Part shown: piece by piece, positions 17,113 to 26,261 of the stretch
How positions within the stretch are numbered: position 1 is the first letter of the stretch
How the letters are laid out: each line of letters begins with the position of its first letter
Assembly (NCBI GenBank): GCA_965214995.1
Contig: CBDCCT010000002.1
Location: 4,092,001-4,156,000 of the forward strand
Direction of reading: 5' to 3'
DNA from: CBDCCT01 sp965214995
GTDB lineage: Bacteria > Deinococcota > Deinococci > Deinococcales > Trueperaceae
DNA length: 64,000 nt
The notes under the pieces: model-generated
Seen by the model: the letters and a program-made list of their open reading frames with translations, nothing else
Told to the model about the DNA's origin: nothing
The model's database searches: none
Position numbers and translations under genes: made by a program

Positions 17113-18159
17113 GTGGCAAAAGCTGTGAAAAAGGCTGCGGGAGCGCTTATTGAAGTTTCAAAAAACGGGCTTTACTGCTCCCAGGGAGAGTTCTTTATCG
17201 ACCCCTGGGGCGAGACCGACCTCGCGCTCATCACCCACGCCCACGCCGACCACGCCCGGCGCGGCTCGAGGCGCTACCTGGCGACGCGGGCGTCGGAACC
17301 CATTTTGCGCGCCCGTCTGGGCGAAGATATCAACCTCCAAACCGTCGATTACGGCGAAAGACTTCCTTTCGGCGACACCTGGGTCTCGTTCCACCCGGCG
17401 GGGCACGTGCTCGGCTCGGCGCAGGTTCGCGTCGAGCGCGGCGACGAAGTCTGGGTGGTGTCAGGTGACTACAAACGCGCCCCCGACCCGACGTGCGAGG
17501 CGTTCGAGCCCGTCCAGTGTATGACCTTTATCACCGAGGCGACCTTCGGCCTGCCCGTCTACCGCTGGAGCCCGCCCGAGAGGGTGGCAAAAGACATCTT
17601 CGACTGGTGGACGTCCGACCCGGCGCGGCCCTCGCTGCTTTTTTGCTACGCCTTTGGCAAGGCGCAGCGGGTGCTAGCCGAGCTTACGCGCTTCACCGAC
17701 CGCACGGTTTACCTGCACGGCGCGGTGGCGCGCCTCACGGAGCTTTACCGCGAACAGGGTATTAAAATGTTGCCGACGGAGAACGTGAGCGACTTTCCGA
17801 AAAATCACGACTTTGGGGGCGAACTCGTCATCGCGCCGCCCTCGGGGCACCGCTCAAGCTGGATGAAGCGCTTTAAGCTGCCCCAGACCGCCTTTGCCTC
17901 GGGCTGGATGGCGGTGCGCGGCAACCGCCGCAGGCGCGGGTACGAGCGCGGCTTCGTGCTCTCCGACCACGCCGACTGGTCGAACTTGATTCGGTCCATA
18001 GACGAAACGGGGGCCAAGACGGTTTTCGCCACGCACGGGCAGACCGACGTCCTGTCACGCTTTTTACGCGAGACGCGCGGCCTGGACGCGCGCCCGCTGC
18101 CCGCGCCTTATGAGGGTGAAGAGGCCGACGAGACCGGCGAGGTTGAGGACGCGCCGTGA
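17113..18159 (+). CDS. Ligase-associated MBL-fold exonuclease
   Basis: Metallo-beta-lactamase/beta-CASP-type nuclease of the ligase-associated DNA damage response group. The metal motif THAHADHAR is at residues 41-49; LGSAQVRVE and VVSGDYKR follow, and SDHADW occurs near 280. The 348-residue length matches the family. It opens a four-gene operon with ATP-dependent ligase, DEXH helicase and phosphoesterase, overlapping the ligase start by GTGA. The set is thought to process and seal DNA breaks. The GTG at 17113 is accepted, but the in-frame GTG at 17125 is possible. Confidence 0.92.
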   Translation: MAKAVKKAAGALIEVSKNGLYCSQGEFFIDPWGETDLALITHAHADHARRGSRRYLATRASEPILRARLGEDINLQTVDYGERLPFGDTWVSFHPAGHVLGSAQVRVERGDEVWVVSGDYKRAPDPTCEAFEPVQCMTFITEATFGLPVYRWSPPERVAKDIFDWWTSDPARPSLLFCYAFGKAQRVLAELTRFTDRTVYLHGAVARLTELYREQGIKMLPTENVSDFPKNHDFGGELVIAPPSGHRSSWMKRFKLPQTAFASGWMAVRGNRRRRGYERGFVLSDHADWSNLIRSIDETGAKTVFATHGQTDVLSRFLRETRGLDARPLPAPYEGEEADETGEVEDAP

Positions 18160-19757
18160 AGCGCTTTGTGCAACTTTTCCGCGAACTCGACACGACCACC
18201 GCCACCAACGCCAAGGTCGCGGCGTTGCGGGCGTATTTCGAGACGGCGAAGCCCGAAAACGCGGTCTGGGCGCTCTATCTGCTCACGGGTAAGCTCCGCC
18301 GCAAGACGCTCACCTCGAGGGCCCTGCGCGAGGTTTTCTTGAGCGCTAGCCCCTTGCCCGAATGGCTCGTCAAGGACGCGCAGGCGCACGTGGGCGACAC
18401 CGCCGAGGCGGTCGCGCTGCTCGTGCGGGCTACAAACTTGCCGCTGCCGCCCTCGCCGCCTCTGGACCTGCCCCTGCACGTCTGGCTGGAGCGCGAAATC
18501 CCCCAGGCGGACGGGGCCGACGACGAAACGAAGCGCGACCTGGTGCTGCGCTGGTGGGCGGGTTTGGAGGGCGACGAGATTTTCGTCCTGCACAAGATTC
18601 TTTCCGGCTCCTTCCGGGTGGGCGTCTCGGCGACGCTGGTGACGCGCGCGTTGGCTGAGGCCTTTGGGCAGCCCCCGGCGGAGATGACCCACCGGCTCAT
18701 GGGCGACTTCCCGACGACGCCCGCGTTCTACCGCTCGCTCGCCGACGCCCCCGACGGCCCCCTGGCGAGTCAGCCCTACCCTTTTCTGCTCGCCTATCCG
18801 GTGGAGCTGGACACGGTAGCGTCGGAAGGATTAGAGAGTTACCGCCTCGAGTGGAAGTGGGACGGCGTCCGCGCGCAGGCGGTCAAGCGCGGCGGCGAGT
18901 TGTTCTTATGGTCGCGCGGCGAGGACCTCGTCACCCACCAGTTCCCGGAACTCGCCGAGGATTTGGCACGTTTACCCGACGGCACCGTGTTGGACGGCGA
19001 GGTCGTGGCCTGGGGCGACGGAGAGCCTCGGCCCTTTAACGACCTGCAAAAGCGGCTCGGGCGTAAAAAGGTGGGCGAGAAGGTTCTTAGGGAGACGCCG
19101 ACGCATTTTTTGGCTTACGATTTGCTCGAGGCGGAGGGTGAGGATAAGCGAGAGCTTCCTTTGGAGGAGAGGCGGGGGCGGCTCGAGCAGCTCATCAGAG
19201 ACACACCATTGGAACGCGTTACTCTCACCGAAAGCTTGGAGGCCGAAACGCTGGAGGGGCTTGAAGCGTTGCGCGCCGAGGCCAGAGACGCCGGGGCCGA
19301 AGGGCTCATGCTCAAGCGCTTGGACAGCCCCTACCTCGTGGGGCGGCGCAAGGGGCTATGGTGGAAGCACAAGGTTGACCCCTACACCTTAGACACCGTG
19401 CTCGTTTACGCCCAAGCCGGGACGGGGCGGCGGGCGAACCTTTTTACCGATTACACTTTCGCGCTCTGGGACGGCCCCGAACTCGTGCCCTTCACCAAAG
19501 CCTATTCGGGCCTCACCGACGACGAAATCGCCCGGCTCGACCGCTGGATTCGCCGCAACACCGTCGAGCGCTTCGGCCCGGTGCGGAGCGTCAAGCCCGA
19601 GCAGGTCTTTGAGCTTGCCTTTGAGGGCGTCGCGGCCTCGGGAAGGCACAAGTCGGGCGTCGCCGTGCGCTTCCCGCGCGTGCTGCGGTGGCGCGAAGAC
19701 AAGCCGCCCGCCGAGGCGGACACGCTGGAGACCGCCAAGGCGCTCTTGCCGACGTGA
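18156..19757 (+). CDS. ATP-dependent DNA ligase
   Basis: A 533-residue ATP-dependent ligase. An N-terminal DNA-binding domain (about 1-200) precedes the adenylation domain with nucleophile Lys234 in EWKWDGVRAQ. Motif III-like FLAYDLLEAEG, motif IV EGLMLKR and motif V LWWKHK follow, with an OB-fold C-terminus ending in the region of GRHKSGVAVRFPR. This is distinct from the NAD-dependent LigA used in replication. It overlaps both neighbours by GTGA, so all three are translated together. It is likely a repair ligase that joins ends prepared by the adjacent exonuclease and helicase. Confidence 0.94.
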   Translation: MKRFVQLFRELDTTTATNAKVAALRAYFETAKPENAVWALYLLTGKLRRKTLTSRALREVFLSASPLPEWLVKDAQAHVGDTAEAVALLVRATNLPLPPSPPLDLPLHVWLEREIPQADGADDETKRDLVLRWWAGLEGDEIFVLHKILSGSFRVGVSATLVTRALAEAFGQPPAEMTHRLMGDFPTTPAFYRSLADAPDGPLASQPYPFLLAYPVELDTVASEGLESYRLEWKWDGVRAQAVKRGGELFLWSRGEDLVTHQFPELAEDLARLPDGTVLDGEVVAWGDGEPRPFNDLQKRLGRKKVGEKVLRETPTHFLAYDLLEAEGEDKRELPLEERRGRLEQLIRDTPLERVTLTESLEAETLEGLEALRAEARDAGAEGLMLKRLDSPYLVGRRKGLWWKHKVDPYTLDTVLVYAQAGTGRRANLFTDYTFALWDGPELVPFTKAYSGLTDDEIARLDRWIRRNTVERFGPVRSVKPEQVFELAFEGVAASGRHKSGVAVRFPRVLRWREDKPPAEADTLETAKALLPT

Positions 19758-22165
19758 AGGGTACACTGGCCCCCGTCTATAGCTTTTTTGAAGAAAGAGG
19801 CTGGACGCCGCTCGACTTTCAGGAGGAGGCGTGGGCGGCGTTTCTCGAGGGCCAAAGCGGCCTCATCCAGGTGCCCACGGGCAGCGGCAAAACTTTCGCC
19901 GCCACGCTCGCCCCCGTTGCCGAGATAGTCGCCGAACCGTCCAGGGGTCTCAAACTCCTCTACCTCACCCCGCTGCGGGCGGTGTCGCGCGACATCGAAA
20001 AGGCGCTCGCCGAGGCACTGGCCGAAATCGCGCCGGGCTTGCGCGTTGAGAGCCGCACGGGCGACACGGGGCAGAGCGCCCGGAAGCGCCAGATGAAAGA
20101 GATGCCCGACATCCTGCTGACGACGCCCGAGAGTTTGAGCGTTTTGCTTTCGTACAAAGGAGCGGACAAGCTGTTCAGCCGTCTTCGCGCCGTCGTCGTG
20201 GACGAATGGCACGAACTCCTGAGCACCAAACGCGGCACCCAGACCGAGCTGTGCCTGGCCCGCCTGCGCACGCTGGCACCGGAGTTAAGAACCTGGGCCA
20301 TGAGCGCGTCGCTTGCGAATCTCGAGGAGGCGGCGCGGGCGGTGACAGGGGTAGGGGCGCAGGAGCCGCGCATCGTCCGCTCGAGCCTCCACCGGGACAT
20401 CCATATCAAAAGCGTGCTTCCGGAGCGCATCCGCACCTTCCCCTGGGCAGGACATTTGGGCAGCGCGATGTTAAAGCCGTTGTTGGAAGCGCTCGACATC
20501 GAACGCTCGACTCTCCTCTTCACTAACACGCGCCGCCAGGCCGAGCGTTGGTACAAGCTTCTACTGGACGCCGCGCCCGAACACGCGCCCCTTATCGCGC
20601 TGCACCACGGCAGCATCGACCGCAAGGAGCGCGAGCGCGTCGAGGCGGGGGTCAAGCTCGGGCGGGTCAAGTGGGTGGTGGCGACCTCGAGCCTTGACTT
20701 GGGCGTCGACTTCCAGCCCGTCGAGCGCGTCGTGCAAATCGGCTCGCCCAAGGCGGTGGCGCGCGTGATGCAGCGGGCGGGGCGCAGCGCGCACGCGCCG
20801 GGGGGCGTGAGCGAACTCCTGTTTGTGCCGACCAACGCGCTTGAACTCGTCGAAATCGCCGCCGCGCGCCGCGCGTTAGAAGACGGCGTGGTCGAGGCGC
20901 GTCGCCCGTTAAGCAAGCCCTTTGATGTGCTCGCCCAGCACCTCGTGACCTTGGCCTGCGGCGACGGGTTCAAAGCAGCTGACGTTTTGCAAGAGGTCCG
21001 CACGACCGCCGCCTACGCCTCAATAACGGATGACGAGTTTGCGGACGTGTTGAACCTTATCGAGCACGGCGGGCGGAGTCTCAGGGCGTATCCCGAATAC
21101 CACAAGGTCGAGGTCAAGGATGGACTCTACCGCGCCGCCTCGCAAAAGGTCGCGCGCCGGCACCGCATGAGCATCGGCACCATCACGACGGGCGGCAGCG
21201 TGTTTTTGAAGTTCACCAACCGCCAGAAGCTCGGCTCGATTGACGAGCGTTTCGTGTCAAGGCTAAAGCCCGGCGACACCTTTTTGTTCGCGGGCCGTAC
21301 TTTGGAGTTCGTCATGATGAAGGACATGAGCGCGTTCGTGCGCGTGTCCAAAAAGCCCGCCCGCGCGACGCCGAGTTTTGCGGGCGGGGCGCTGCCCCTC
21401 TCAGACGCCCTGAGCGCCTACGTCCGGCGCGAACTGGGCGCTTCGGAGGGTTCTCCCGAGCTGGACGCCGTTCAGCCCATCTTGCAGCGGCAGCGCGACC
21501 TCTCAAAAGTCCCGGAGGCGGGCGAGCTGCTGCTCGAGCACGCCCACACGCGCGAGGGCTCCCACCTCTTCCTCTACCCGTTCGCCGGGCGCAGCGTCCA
21601 CGAGGGTCTGGCCGCGGTGCTGGCGTTGCGGATGGCAAGGCGGAGGGGCACGACGTTTAGTTACGCGGTGAACGACTACGGGCTCGAGTTTCTGGCCCCA
21701 AAAGGTTACGCGTTTGAAGACGTCCTCACGCCCGAACTTTTTTCACGGGACGGGCTCGAGGCCGACGTGCGCGAGAGCGTCAACTTGGCCGAACTCGCCA
21801 AGCGGCAGTTCCGCGAGGTCGCGCAGGTCGCGGGGCTTTTGTTCGCGGGCTATCCGGGCTCGCGCAAGGGGGCGTGGGGGCTCCAAGCGAGCGGGTCGGT
21901 TCTTTTCGAGGTGCTGCGCGAGTACGACCCAGAGAGCGTGCTTCTTAAGCAGGCCGAGCGGGAGGTTTTGGACGAGGATTTTGGGCTGGACGCGCTCGCC
22001 GAGGTGCTGGCGGCGCTTCAGACTCAGCCTTGGACCTGGTGTGAAGTGGGGCGACCAACGCCCTTAGGATTCCCTCTCTTTGTCGAACGCCTGCGCGCGC
22101 GCCTCTCGACCGAGACGCTCTCCCAGCGGGTCATGCGGATGGTGGAGGCGTGGGCGCACGTGTAG
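19754..22165 (+). CDS. Ligase-associated DEXH-box helicase
   Basis: Superfamily 2 helicase of the Lhr-like ligase-associated group. With the GTG start at 19754 (overlapping the ligase stop) it has 803 residues. Motif I QVPTGSGKT is at about 39-47, motif II DEWH at 150-153, motif III MSASL near 200, and motif VI QRAGRSAHAPG near 345, followed by a long Lhr-type C-terminal region. An upstream in-frame start lies well inside the ligase gene and is not needed. It probably unwinds damaged DNA ends for the adjacent nuclease and ligase. Confidence 0.94.
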   Translation: MKGTLAPVYSFFEERGWTPLDFQEEAWAAFLEGQSGLIQVPTGSGKTFAATLAPVAEIVAEPSRGLKLLYLTPLRAVSRDIEKALAEALAEIAPGLRVESRTGDTGQSARKRQMKEMPDILLTTPESLSVLLSYKGADKLFSRLRAVVVDEWHELLSTKRGTQTELCLARLRTLAPELRTWAMSASLANLEEAARAVTGVGAQEPRIVRSSLHRDIHIKSVLPERIRTFPWAGHLGSAMLKPLLEALDIERSTLLFTNTRRQAERWYKLLLDAAPEHAPLIALHHGSIDRKERERVEAGVKLGRVKWVVATSSLDLGVDFQPVERVVQIGSPKAVARVMQRAGRSAHAPGGVSELLFVPTNALELVEIAAARRALEDGVVEARRPLSKPFDVLAQHLVTLACGDGFKAADVLQEVRTTAAYASITDDEFADVLNLIEHGGRSLRAYPEYHKVEVKDGLYRAASQKVARRHRMSIGTITTGGSVFLKFTNRQKLGSIDERFVSRLKPGDTFLFAGRTLEFVMMKDMSAFVRVSKKPARATPSFAGGALPLSDALSAYVRRELGASEGSPELDAVQPILQRQRDLSKVPEAGELLLEHAHTREGSHLFLYPFAGRSVHEGLAAVLALRMARRRGTTFSYAVNDYGLEFLAPKGYAFEDVLTPELFSRDGLEADVRESVNLAELAKRQFREVAQVAGLLFAGYPGSRKGAWGLQASGSVLFEVLREYDPESVLLKQAEREVLDEDFGLDALAEVLAALQTQPWTWCEVGRPTPLGFPLFVERLRARLSTETLSQRVMRMVEAWAHV

Positions 22166-22233
22166 CAGGTAATATCTGGTTTGAGATAGGCGTAGCTTAC
22201 GCGTTACCGTCTAAAACACAGTTTAAGGGGAGA

Positions 22234-22896
22234 ATGCCTGCTTTGAACCCGCTCAGCATAGCTAAAAACTGTTCTATAGAATTCGCGGGGGAGCGTTTCT
22301 CGCTGCTCGACCGGGCCGCCTACTGGGAGAGCGAAAACGCCCTCGTCGTCAGCGACTTGCATTTAGGCAAAGCAGAGACCTTTCAAAACGCCGGTCTGCC
22401 GGTGCCAAGTGGACACGCCGAGGCTGACCTCGCCCGGCTCGAGTCGCTGCTTTCTGAAACGGGCGCTGAACGCTTCTATCTGCTCGGCGACCTTGTTCAC
22501 ACAAAACGCGGGCTGACGGACGAGGTCGTCCAAACTTTTACGGACTGGCTTGCGGCCCTTCCGGTGGAGGCGCAACTCGTCACCGGGAACCACGACCGCC
22601 GCGCGGGGACCTTGCCCGCTGCTTGGAAGCTGGAAGTGTCGGCGGGGCTCGAGCGCCGCGGCGTCCTGCTCACGCACGCGCCCTTAGAGGCGGGACCGCC
22701 GCACCTGTGCGGGCACCTTCACCCGGTTGTCAAGCTCCGGAGCGGCCTGGACAACCTCCGCCTGCCCTGCTTCGTTCTGGACGCCGACCGCCTCGTCCTG
22801 CCAGCCTTTGGCAGCTTTACGGGCGGCTTCGAGGTCAAGCCGGGGCCGGGTCGCCGTCTTTTTGCCGTGGCGGGTGGCGAGGTGGTTGAGCTGTAA
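22234..22896 (+). CDS. pdeM: Ligase-associated metallophosphoesterase PdeM
   Basis: Calcineurin-like phosphoesterase/endonuclease that closes the ligase cassette. Metal motifs in order: VVSDLHLGKAE, YLLGDLVHTK, VTGNHDRR, LLTHAPLE and CGHLHP. The ATG at 22234, after AAGGGGAG, gives 220 residues, close to the usual size. The frame extends upstream to 22150 within the helicase end, but that extension lacks family residues. A 68-base gap separates it from the helicase, unlike the tight overlaps among the first three genes. Confidence 0.9.
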   Translation: MPALNPLSIAKNCSIEFAGERFSLLDRAAYWESENALVVSDLHLGKAETFQNAGLPVPSGHAEADLARLESLLSETGAERFYLLGDLVHTKRGLTDEVVQTFTDWLAALPVEAQLVTGNHDRRAGTLPAAWKLEVSAGLERRGVLLTHAPLEAGPPHLCGHLHPVVKLRSGLDNLRLPCFVLDADRLVLPAFGSFTGGFEVKPGPGRRLFAVAGGEVVEL

Positions 22897-22987
22897 CAAA
22901 GCGCTCGAGCTTGTCTAAAAGTATGGACACGGACTTGCCGAGTCGTCGGTAGAACGCCTCAAAGAATGTTAAACTTCTAAAACTTTT

Positions 22988-23377
22988 ATGAGAAGAGATT
23001 TAGATTTAATTCGGAACCTGCTGCTTCACTTTGAGGAGAAGGAAAGCTGGCAACCCGAGAGCGCACATTCGGTATCAGAGAAGTTAGGTTACGGAGAAGA
23101 CTTTGAAGCTTACAAAGTTGTTGTTTATCACCTAATCCTACTGGAAGAGGCAAAGCTACTCAGCACATTTGAGGCGCCCACAAATGACGACGATGTGATA
23201 GCTGACTTCATGAGGTTAACTTGGGAAGGACACGATTTTCTCGATTCCATTAAAGACAAAAGTCGATATGAAAAGATTAAGAAGGCCTTTCTGGAAGAAG
23301 CTGGGGGATGGACTATAGAGCTTATCAAGGGATTTGCTTCTCAGCTTATAAAGCACCAAGTTGGGCTTCCGAGCTGA
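22988..23377 (+). CDS. DUF2513-family protein
   Basis: A 129-residue soluble protein that begins MRRDLDLIRNLLLH, the hallmark of DUF2513, with YHLILLEEAKLL in the middle and LTWEGHDFLDSIKD near 75. The family has no known function and is common in prophages and genomic islands. Codon use and base composition are clearly more AT-rich than the neighbours, which supports recent acquisition. A TAAACT box (22970-22975) lies 12 bases before the ATG; there is no clear ribosome-binding site. It stands alone between the ligase cassette and a secreted hypothetical protein. Confidence 0.8.
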   Translation: MRRDLDLIRNLLLHFEEKESWQPESAHSVSEKLGYGEDFEAYKVVVYHLILLEEAKLLSTFEAPTNDDDVIADFMRLTWEGHDFLDSIKDKSRYEKIKKAFLEEAGGWTIELIKGFASQLIKHQVGLPS

Positions 23378-23424
23378 ACGAAGTTGGGAAGTGGCTGGTA
23401 AACAGCTTTGAAGTAAGAGAGGAA

Positions 23425-23904
23425 ATGATGATAGGGTTCAAAAGCTTTCACTTTTTCGTTGTCGCATTCATGCTTTTGGCTAGCGGCGCACGCGCGCAGT
23501 CCCCCGCCCCGCTGGTGACGCTCGTGGGAGACATAAACGCCGATATCATTGCCTGCAACGACCCAAGTATGGGAGGCGAGATCTTCAGTGCGCTCGAGAC
23601 ACTTCTCGAAAACACTGGCAATTCGACGGTGGGCGACCCCGTTTGCGCATTCTTGCTTACTGAAGACATGAGCGCGCTGCCTGAAGACATAAGCGCGCTG
23701 CTCTCGCGCCTCGAGCGTGCCATGCGCGGCTTGGGCACTTCAGACGTGGCTGTCGGCCCGTTTGAGGGTATTGCCGGTCCGCTCTATTGGGGCTACGGGG
23801 GTGCCTTTGTTTTAGAAAATAAGACATATATGGTGTTGATTATGGACATCCCTGCTACGGGTGTCGTCGCTATACGAGCCTCACAAGTTTACTCAGGCAA
23901 TTAA
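23425..23904 (+). CDS. Secreted hypothetical protein
   Basis: Unrecognised protein of about 159 residues. The start at ATG 23425 (or ATG 23428) follows AGAGAGGA and gives a clear Sec signal peptide ending ASGARAQ. The frame is open from 23308, but that extension would overlap the preceding gene and hide the signal peptide. The mature part is small and acidic, with two cysteines (IIACND and DPVCAF) that could form a disulfide, and a short self-similar stretch (MSALPEDISALLSRL). No enzymatic motif is seen. Confidence 0.6.
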   Translation: MMIGFKSFHFFVVAFMLLASGARAQSPAPLVTLVGDINADIIACNDPSMGGEIFSALETLLENTGNSTVGDPVCAFLLTEDMSALPEDISALLSRLERAMRGLGTSDVAVGPFEGIAGPLYWGYGGAFVLENKTYMVLIMDIPATGVVAIRASQVYSGN

Positions 23905-23994
23905 TATTGTCACATCACCCAAGCGTTAGCCTCTACTTCACAAACAGTTCGCATCCAGCTTCGCATTCACCCCAAAAACTATGTCGGCTGAGGC

Positions 23995-24024
23995 TTGTAA
24001 ATAGGCGCGCACACGCTTTATAAT
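23995..24024 (+). promoter_or_regulatory. Promoter of the rimP-nusA-infB operon
   Basis: TTGTAA (23995-24000) and a perfect TATAAT (24019-24024) are separated by 18 bases. Transcription would start near 24031, leaving a leader of about 170 bases before rimP. Confidence 0.75.
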
Positions 24025-24063
24025 ACGTGTCGGTAAAGAACCCGACTGCCTCGAGGGCTTTGT

Positions 24064-24092
24064 AGGGTGGGTGCGCAAGAGCCCGCCCTTTT
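24064..24092 (+). terminator. Terminator-like hairpin in the rimP leader (possible attenuator)
   Basis: GGGTGGG (24065-24071) pairs with CCCGCCC (24082-24088), with one G-U, and is followed by TTTT. It lies about 35 bases into the transcript and 110 bases before rimP. Placed between promoter and first gene it would work as an attenuator, as leader control is known for nusA operons elsewhere. The control mechanism is inferred. Confidence 0.6.
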
Positions 24093-24202
24093 GTGTTGCA
24101 GGTCGAGGCAGGCGGGAAAGAAGCCTCCAGCAGGGCATGATCGCGCCGCCAACACAGCCACGCGGATAATACACCACCTGTTGAAGGCCGCAGGAGGTGG
24201 AG

Positions 24203-24646
24203 ATGGATTTAGAGGAAGCGGCGCAAAACGTGTTAGGACCCTTGGGCTTCGAGGTGTTGGAACTCACCGTGGGCGGCAAGGGAGCAAAAAGGCTCGTGCT
24301 GCTGCGAATCGACCGGGCGGACGAACAGGTTGTCACGATGGAAGACGTGAGCGTGGCGACGGAAGTGTTCGGCTTAGAACTCGACCGGCTCGACCCGTTC
24401 GAGAGCCCGTACCGGCTCGAGGTCGAATCGCCCGGCCCCGAACGCCCCCTTTTTCGGGCGCGTCACTTCGAGCGCTTTCACGACCTGCTTGCCAAGGTGC
24501 GCGTCGGTAACGAAACGTTCAAAGGCACCATCCGCGAGGTGTCCGAAGACGGGGTTACCTTTGAGGTAGACGGCGAACGGCGCAACGTCAAGCTGGCGGA
24601 CATCGGCAGCGCACGGTTGGCGGAATGGCCCGACACGCCGCGCTGA
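24203..24646 (+). CDS. rimP: Ribosome maturation factor RimP
   Basis: A 147-residue protein needed for 30S subunit maturation. The RimP blocks are present: GFEVLELTVGG near the N-terminus, MEDVSVATEVFGLELD, then SPYRLEVESPGPERPLF, followed by the C-terminal SH3-like domain. The ATG at 24203 lies 5 bases after a strong AGGAGG (24192-24197). It is the first gene of the classic rimP-nusA-ylxR-infB operon. Confidence 0.96.
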   Translation: MDLEEAAQNVLGPLGFEVLELTVGGKGAKRLVLLRIDRADEQVVTMEDVSVATEVFGLELDRLDPFESPYRLEVESPGPERPLFRARHFERFHDLLAKVRVGNETFKGTIREVSEDGVTFEVDGERRNVKLADIGSARLAEWPDTPR

Positions 24647-24711
24647 AGTCAAGTTTTAGCTAGACCGGTCCCTGTCAAACAAGAAGGGACCCACAACCGA
24701 ATAGGAGACGT

Positions 24712-25914
24712 ATGAACAAAGAATTTATCGACGCGCTCAACCAACTTGCGGTCGAACGCAACTTAGACAAAGAGCAGCTCCTCACGAGTTTTGAGGAGGC
24801 GCTCGAGCAGGCCTACGAGCGCAACGTGGAGCCCGGCAAGACCATCGAGGTCGAGGTGGACCCCGAAACGGGCGAAATCGAGGTGTTGGTCGTCAAGCGC
24901 GTGGTCGAGACCGTCGAGGACCCGGCCACGGAGATGGGCTTGGAGGACGCGCTCGAGCTCGACCCCACCATCGAGGTGGGCATGGAGATGGAATTTCCCG
25001 TCGACCCCGACCGCTTTACGCGCATCGCGGTGCAGACGACCAAGCAGGTCATCACCCAAAAAATCCGCGAGGCGGAACGGACCATCGTCTTCGACGAGTA
25101 CAAAGACCGCGAGGGCGAGGTCTTGACCGCGGTGGTGTCCCGAACCGACAACAAGCGCAACGTCTTCGTGGACCTGGGCCGCGGCGAGGCCATCATGCCG
25201 CCCAAGGAGCAGATTCAGGGCGAGCGTTACATGGTCGGGATGCGCGTCAAGGTCTACGTCGGCAAGGTGGAACTCTCGACGCGCGGCCCCAGCATCCTGG
25301 TATCGCGGGCCGCGCCCGAACTCCTGCAATACCTCATGCGCCAGGAAATCCCCGAGGTCGCCGACGACACGGTGGAAATCAAGGCGGTCGCGCGCGAGGC
25401 GGGGCAGCGCTCCAAGGTGGCGGTGATGAGCCGCAACTCGAACGTCGACCCCATCGGGGCGTGCATCGGTCACCGCGGCTCGCGCATCCAGTCGGTCACC
25501 GCCGAACTGCAACGCGAGCGTGTGGATATTATTATGTGGGACCCTTCCCCGCGCGAATTCATCCGCAACGCCCTCTCCCCCGCCAAGGTGGGCTTAATCG
25601 ACATCGACGCCGACGCGGGCGAGGCCAAGGTGATGGTTGCGAACGACCAGCTCTCACTAGCCATCGGCAAGGGCGGTCAGAACGTGCGCCTGGCGGCCAA
25701 GCTCACGGGGTTCAAAATCGACCTTGTCGCTTCTGAGAGCGTGTCCGACCTCGACGCGGCGATGCAGGCGGCGGCCTCGCGTTTGGAAGACGCGCCCCTG
25801 CCCGTCAGCAGCGACAGCAAGCGCGCCGCCTTTGACGCGCTCTTCAGCGCCGCGCCCAAGGAAGCCGAAGAGAAGCCCGAAGAAGTCAAAGAAGAGGCGG
25901 GCGCGGAGGGCTAA
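24712..25914 (+). CDS. nusA: Transcription termination/antitermination factor NusA
   Basis: RNA polymerase-binding elongation factor of 400 residues. An N-terminal polymerase-binding domain (about 1-125) is followed by an S1 domain (about 130-200, with NVFVDLGRGEAIMPP). Two KH domains follow, with GACIGHRGSRIQSV and LAIGKGGQNVRLAAK. An acidic tail rich in Glu/Lys ends the protein. The C-terminal acidic repeats of E. coli NusA are absent, as in most non-proteobacteria. The ATG follows AGGAGA. Confidence 0.97.
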   Translation: MNKEFIDALNQLAVERNLDKEQLLTSFEEALEQAYERNVEPGKTIEVEVDPETGEIEVLVVKRVVETVEDPATEMGLEDALELDPTIEVGMEMEFPVDPDRFTRIAVQTTKQVITQKIREAERTIVFDEYKDREGEVLTAVVSRTDNKRNVFVDLGRGEAIMPPKEQIQGERYMVGMRVKVYVGKVELSTRGPSILVSRAAPELLQYLMRQEIPEVADDTVEIKAVAREAGQRSKVAVMSRNSNVDPIGACIGHRGSRIQSVTAELQRERVDIIMWDPSPREFIRNALSPAKVGLIDIDADAGEAKVMVANDQLSLAIGKGGQNVRLAAKLTGFKIDLVASESVSDLDAAMQAAASRLEDAPLPVSSDSKRAAFDALFSAAPKEAEEKPEEVKEEAGAEG

Positions 25915-25916
25915 GG

Positions 25917-26261
25917 GTGAGGGTGACAGGTGCCAAACACGTGCCCAGGAGGCGCTGCGTGGTCTGCCGCACGTCTAGGCCGCAGCGCGAATTGGAGCGT
26001 TTCTACCAAGCCGAAGGGGTTTGGCAACACGATCCCAAGCGCCGGGCGGGGGGGCGCGGCGCTTGGGTCTGCGCGGACAACGAAGCCTGTCACAAAACCA
26101 AAGCCCTTAGGCGCACCTTCCGGGCGCAGGCAGAGACGGTGAGCGACCTTCTCCAGGCGCACCGGGTCTCGAAATCAGAAGACGCCGAGAACACGCCTTA
26201 TGTAAAATCTTTCACAGGGCAAAATCTTAACCAACACGCCACCCCAAACAAGGAGGGATGA
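25917..26261 (+). CDS. ylxR: YlxR/RnpM family RNA-binding protein
   Basis: DUF448 protein of 114 residues with the diagnostic RRCVVCRTSRPQREL and GRGAWVCADNEAC blocks. Family members bind RNA, and in Bacillus the protein modulates RNase P. It begins at GTG 25917, two bases after the nusA stop, and its stop touches the infB ATG, so all are co-translated. The AAGGAGG site for infB lies in its last codons. Confidence 0.9.
   Translation: MRVTGAKHVPRRRCVVCRTSRPQRELERFYQAEGVWQHDPKRRAGGRGAWVCADNEACHKTKALRRTFRAQAETVSDLLQAHRVSKSEDAENTPYVKSFTGQNLNQHATPNKEG

Noticed and set aside
24763..25512. Long minus-strand frame opposite nusA
   Set aside because: His/Asp/Leu-rich shadow of a GC-rich gene with no recognisable domain.
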